Below, in pieces: positions 5,998-7,283 of a DNA stretch of 7,283 bases. Position numbers and translations under genes: made by a program. The notes beneath the pieces are model-generated. The model saw nothing but the letters and a program-made list of their open reading frames with translations, ran no database searches and was not told the DNA's origin. Within the stretch, counting starts at the first letter, position 1. Each line of letters starts with the position of its first letter. This stretch comes from Flavobacteriales bacterium UBA3376 (lineage in GTDB: Bacteria; Bacteroidota; Bacteroidia; Flavobacteriales; Weeksellaceae), in contig DEQC01000036.1 of assembly GCA_002359055.1 (NCBI GenBank), positions 14,716-21,998 on the forward strand. The letters run 5' to 3'.

Positions 5998-7089
5998 ATG
6001 AAATGTGGAATTGTCGGCTTGCCGAATGTTGGTAAATCAACTTTATTTAATTGTCTGTCCAATGCGAAAGCGCAATCAGCAAACTATCCGTTCTGTACGA
6101 TAGAACCCAATGTTGGAACTGTATCTGTACCAGACCCGAGACTTTCTAAGTTGGAGGAATTGGTAAAACCAGAACGCGTATTGCCTGCGGTAGTTGAAAT
6201 TGTTGATATTGCCGGTTTGGTGAAAGGAGCGAGCAAAGGTGAAGGTTTAGGAAATCAATTCCTTGGAAATATTCGTGAGTGCAATGCGATTATTCATGTT
6301 TTGCGTTGTTTCGAAAATGATAATATCACCCATGTCGATGGATCAATAAATCCAGTAAGAGACAAGGGAACTATCGATATCGAACTTCAGTTGAAAGATT
6401 TAGAAACTGTAGAAAAACGCATCGAAAGAGCGAGAAAAGTTGCTAAATCAGGTGATAAAGACGAAGCGAAGGTTTTGGCGGTTTTAGAAAAAGCAAAAAC
6501 ATTTTTGGAACAAGGGAAAAATCTGAGAGAAATGGATCTCAGCGATGATGAAACTGAAATTATTTCTGATTTGTATTTGATTACCTTTAAACCAGTGATG
6601 TATCTATGCAATGTGGATGAGGCGGCAGTGAAAAATGGCAATGAACATGTGGAAGCTGTCAAAGAAGCTGTCAAAAATGAAAAAGCTGAAGTCTTGGTTT
6701 TGGCTGCTCAAATCGAAGCTGACATCGCTGAATTAGATACTTATGAAGAACGTCAGATTTTCTTGGAAGAATTAGGTTTGGAAGAGCCAGGCGTAAATCG
6801 TTTGATTCGATCGGCTTATTCACTTTTGGATTTACAAACTTATTTCACAGCTGGTGTCAAAGAAGTTCGCGCTTGGACAATTAAAAGAGGAGCAACCGCA
6901 CCTCAAGCCGCTGGAGTGATTCATACAGATTTCGAAAAAGGTTTTATTAGAGCAGAAGTGATTTCTTATGATGATTTTGTTGAATATGGCTCTGAAGCTA
7001 AAGCCAGAGAAGCTGGTAAATTGAAAATTGAAGGAAAATCTTACATTGTTCAAGATGGTGATGTGATGCATTTCTTGTTCAATGTATAA
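5998..7089 (+). CDS. ychF: Redox-regulated, ribosome-associated ATPase YchF (Obg family)
   Basis: YchF (OLA1 in eukaryotes) is a P-loop protein of the Obg group that hydrolyses ATP in preference to GTP, binds ribosomes and is linked to translation and stress responses. The 363-residue product has the family's standard length and start (MKCGIVGLPNVGKST). G1 is GLPNVGKST (7-15), the switch region contains NYPFCTIEPN, G3 is DIAGLVKGASKGEGLGNQFL, and the base-recognition motif is NVDE, the variant typical of YchF in place of NKxD. The last 85 or so residues form the TGS domain, with the characteristic EVRAWTIKRGATAPQAAG and GDVMHFLFNV end. ATG 5998 is preferred over the in-frame TTG at 5971 because the latter would add nine residues absent from the family and lies inside the promoter box. 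The gene is probably transcribed alone, from its own promoter to the terminator at 7113-7141. Confidence 0.97.
   Translation: MKCGIVGLPNVGKSTLFNCLSNAKAQSANYPFCTIEPNVGTVSVPDPRLSKLEELVKPERVLPAVVEIVDIAGLVKGASKGEGLGNQFLGNIRECNAIIHVLRCFENDNITHVDGSINPVRDKGTIDIELQLKDLETVEKRIERARKVAKSGDKDEAKVLAVLEKAKTFLEQGKNLREMDLSDDETEIISDLYLITFKPVMYLCNVDEAAVKNGNEHVEAVKEAVKNEKAEVLVLAAQIEADIAELDTYEERQIFLEELGLEEPGVNRLIRSAYSLLDLQTYFTAGVKEVRAWTIKRGATAPQAAGVIHTDFEKGFIRAEVISYDDFVEYGSEAKAREAGKLKIEGKSYIVQDGDVMHFLFNV
6652..6675 (+). repeat. 12-base tandem duplication within ychF
   Basis: GAAGCTGTCAAA occurs twice in direct succession and encodes EAVKEAVK in a helical, charged region of YchF. Other YchF proteins carry similar text here (of the EQVKEAVK kind), so the duplication is probably convergent codon use and does not change the protein length. 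Confidence 0.6.
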
Positions 7090-7112
7090 AATATAGGCAT
7101 AGAATTTGTGCT

Positions 7113-7141
7113 AAAAAGTCGTCCTCTGGGCGACTTTTTTT
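7113..7141 (+). terminator. Intrinsic terminator after ychF
   Basis: Arms AAAAAGTCGTCC (7113-7124) and GGGCGACTTTTT (7128-7139) pair over 12 bp with a single G-U pair and a TCT loop, and the T-run extends to 7141. The stem begins 23 bases after the ychF stop. Because of the matching A-run, the hairpin could also work on the other strand. Confidence 0.9.
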
Positions 7142-7142
7142 A

Positions 7143-7283
7143 ATGATGAAATTTAGGAAATACATATCGATAGTTTTATTGACAATTTTTTGTTTGCAAA
7201 ATTTTGTTCCAAAACATTCGTTTTTCAACTTTATGAATGAATGGGTGAATGCTTCTATCGAATGGAAAAGTGAATGTGAAATG
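7143..7283 (+). CDS. N-terminus of a predicted exported or membrane protein (runs off window)
   Basis: An open frame begins with two Met codons at 7143 and 7146 and stays open for 47 codons to the window edge. It starts MMKFRKYISIVLLTIFC: basic residues followed by a hydrophobic core to about residue 18, consistent with a signal peptide or membrane anchor. After that come aromatic and polar residues (FVPKHSFFNFMNEW) with a later Cys. I do not recognise the family. The short exported proteins found beside metal-efflux operons in Bacteroidota start similarly, but nothing here proves that. The start lies one base behind the T-run of the ychF terminator, so little room is left for a 5' leader; no Shine-Dalgarno sequence is seen. 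The call rests on the signal-like start and lack of stops, and the visible part is short. Confidence 0.6.
   Translation, partial: MMKFRKYISIVLLTIFCLQNFVPKHSFFNFMNEWVNASIEWKSECEM

Noticed and set aside
6387..7071. Two minus-strand open frames within ychF
   Set aside because: They are shadows of a fully intact, highly conserved gene on the opposite strand.
1..7283. A mobile element, defence system or other novel multi-gene system
   Set aside because: No transposase, integrase, nuclease, toxin or repeat array is visible; base composition by eye is even throughout, and recognised genes are housekeeping functions.

Overview
The window looks like ordinary chromosomal DNA from an AT-rich member of the Bacteroidota, most likely a Flavobacteriales relative. 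Four observations support this. The Mfd and YchF proteins read like flavobacterial versions. The tmRNA tag ends in YALAA. Upstream of several genes there are TAnnTTTG boxes, the -7 element of Bacteroidota promoters. Recognisable Shine-Dalgarno sequences are largely absent before the start codons. Nothing in the window looks like a phage, plasmid, CRISPR array or insertion sequence.

Left part, minus strand: positions 1 to about 3155 hold almost all of mfd (transcription-repair coupling factor), cut at its C-terminus by the window edge and with no ATG start. Just upstream of it on the same strand (3194-3616) is a small predicted secreted protein of unknown function. Further upstream (3792-4188), also on the minus strand, lies ssrA, the tmRNA gene, with its own promoter near 4226-4254. 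The stretch between ssrA and the small protein holds an AT-rich inverted repeat followed by a T-run (3668-3703).

Right part, plus strand: an ABC-transporter ATPase resembling GldA (4394-5089) is transcribed divergently from ssrA. It is followed after 29 bases by a predicted outer-membrane beta-barrel protein (5119-5922); the two may share a transcript. Next comes ychF (5998-7089), a universally conserved ribosome-associated ATPase with its own -7 box, ending at a strong intrinsic terminator (7113-7141). A new open frame beginning at 7143, directly behind the terminator T-run, encodes the start of a membrane-anchored or exported protein and runs off the window.

Functionally the recognised genes are housekeeping: Mfd removes RNA polymerase stalled at DNA lesions, tmRNA rescues stalled ribosomes and tags their unfinished products, and YchF binds ribosomes. 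The ABC ATPase has no permease partner here. I found no convincing new multi-gene system. The more interesting details are regulatory or concern start sites, plus two poorly characterised exported proteins.
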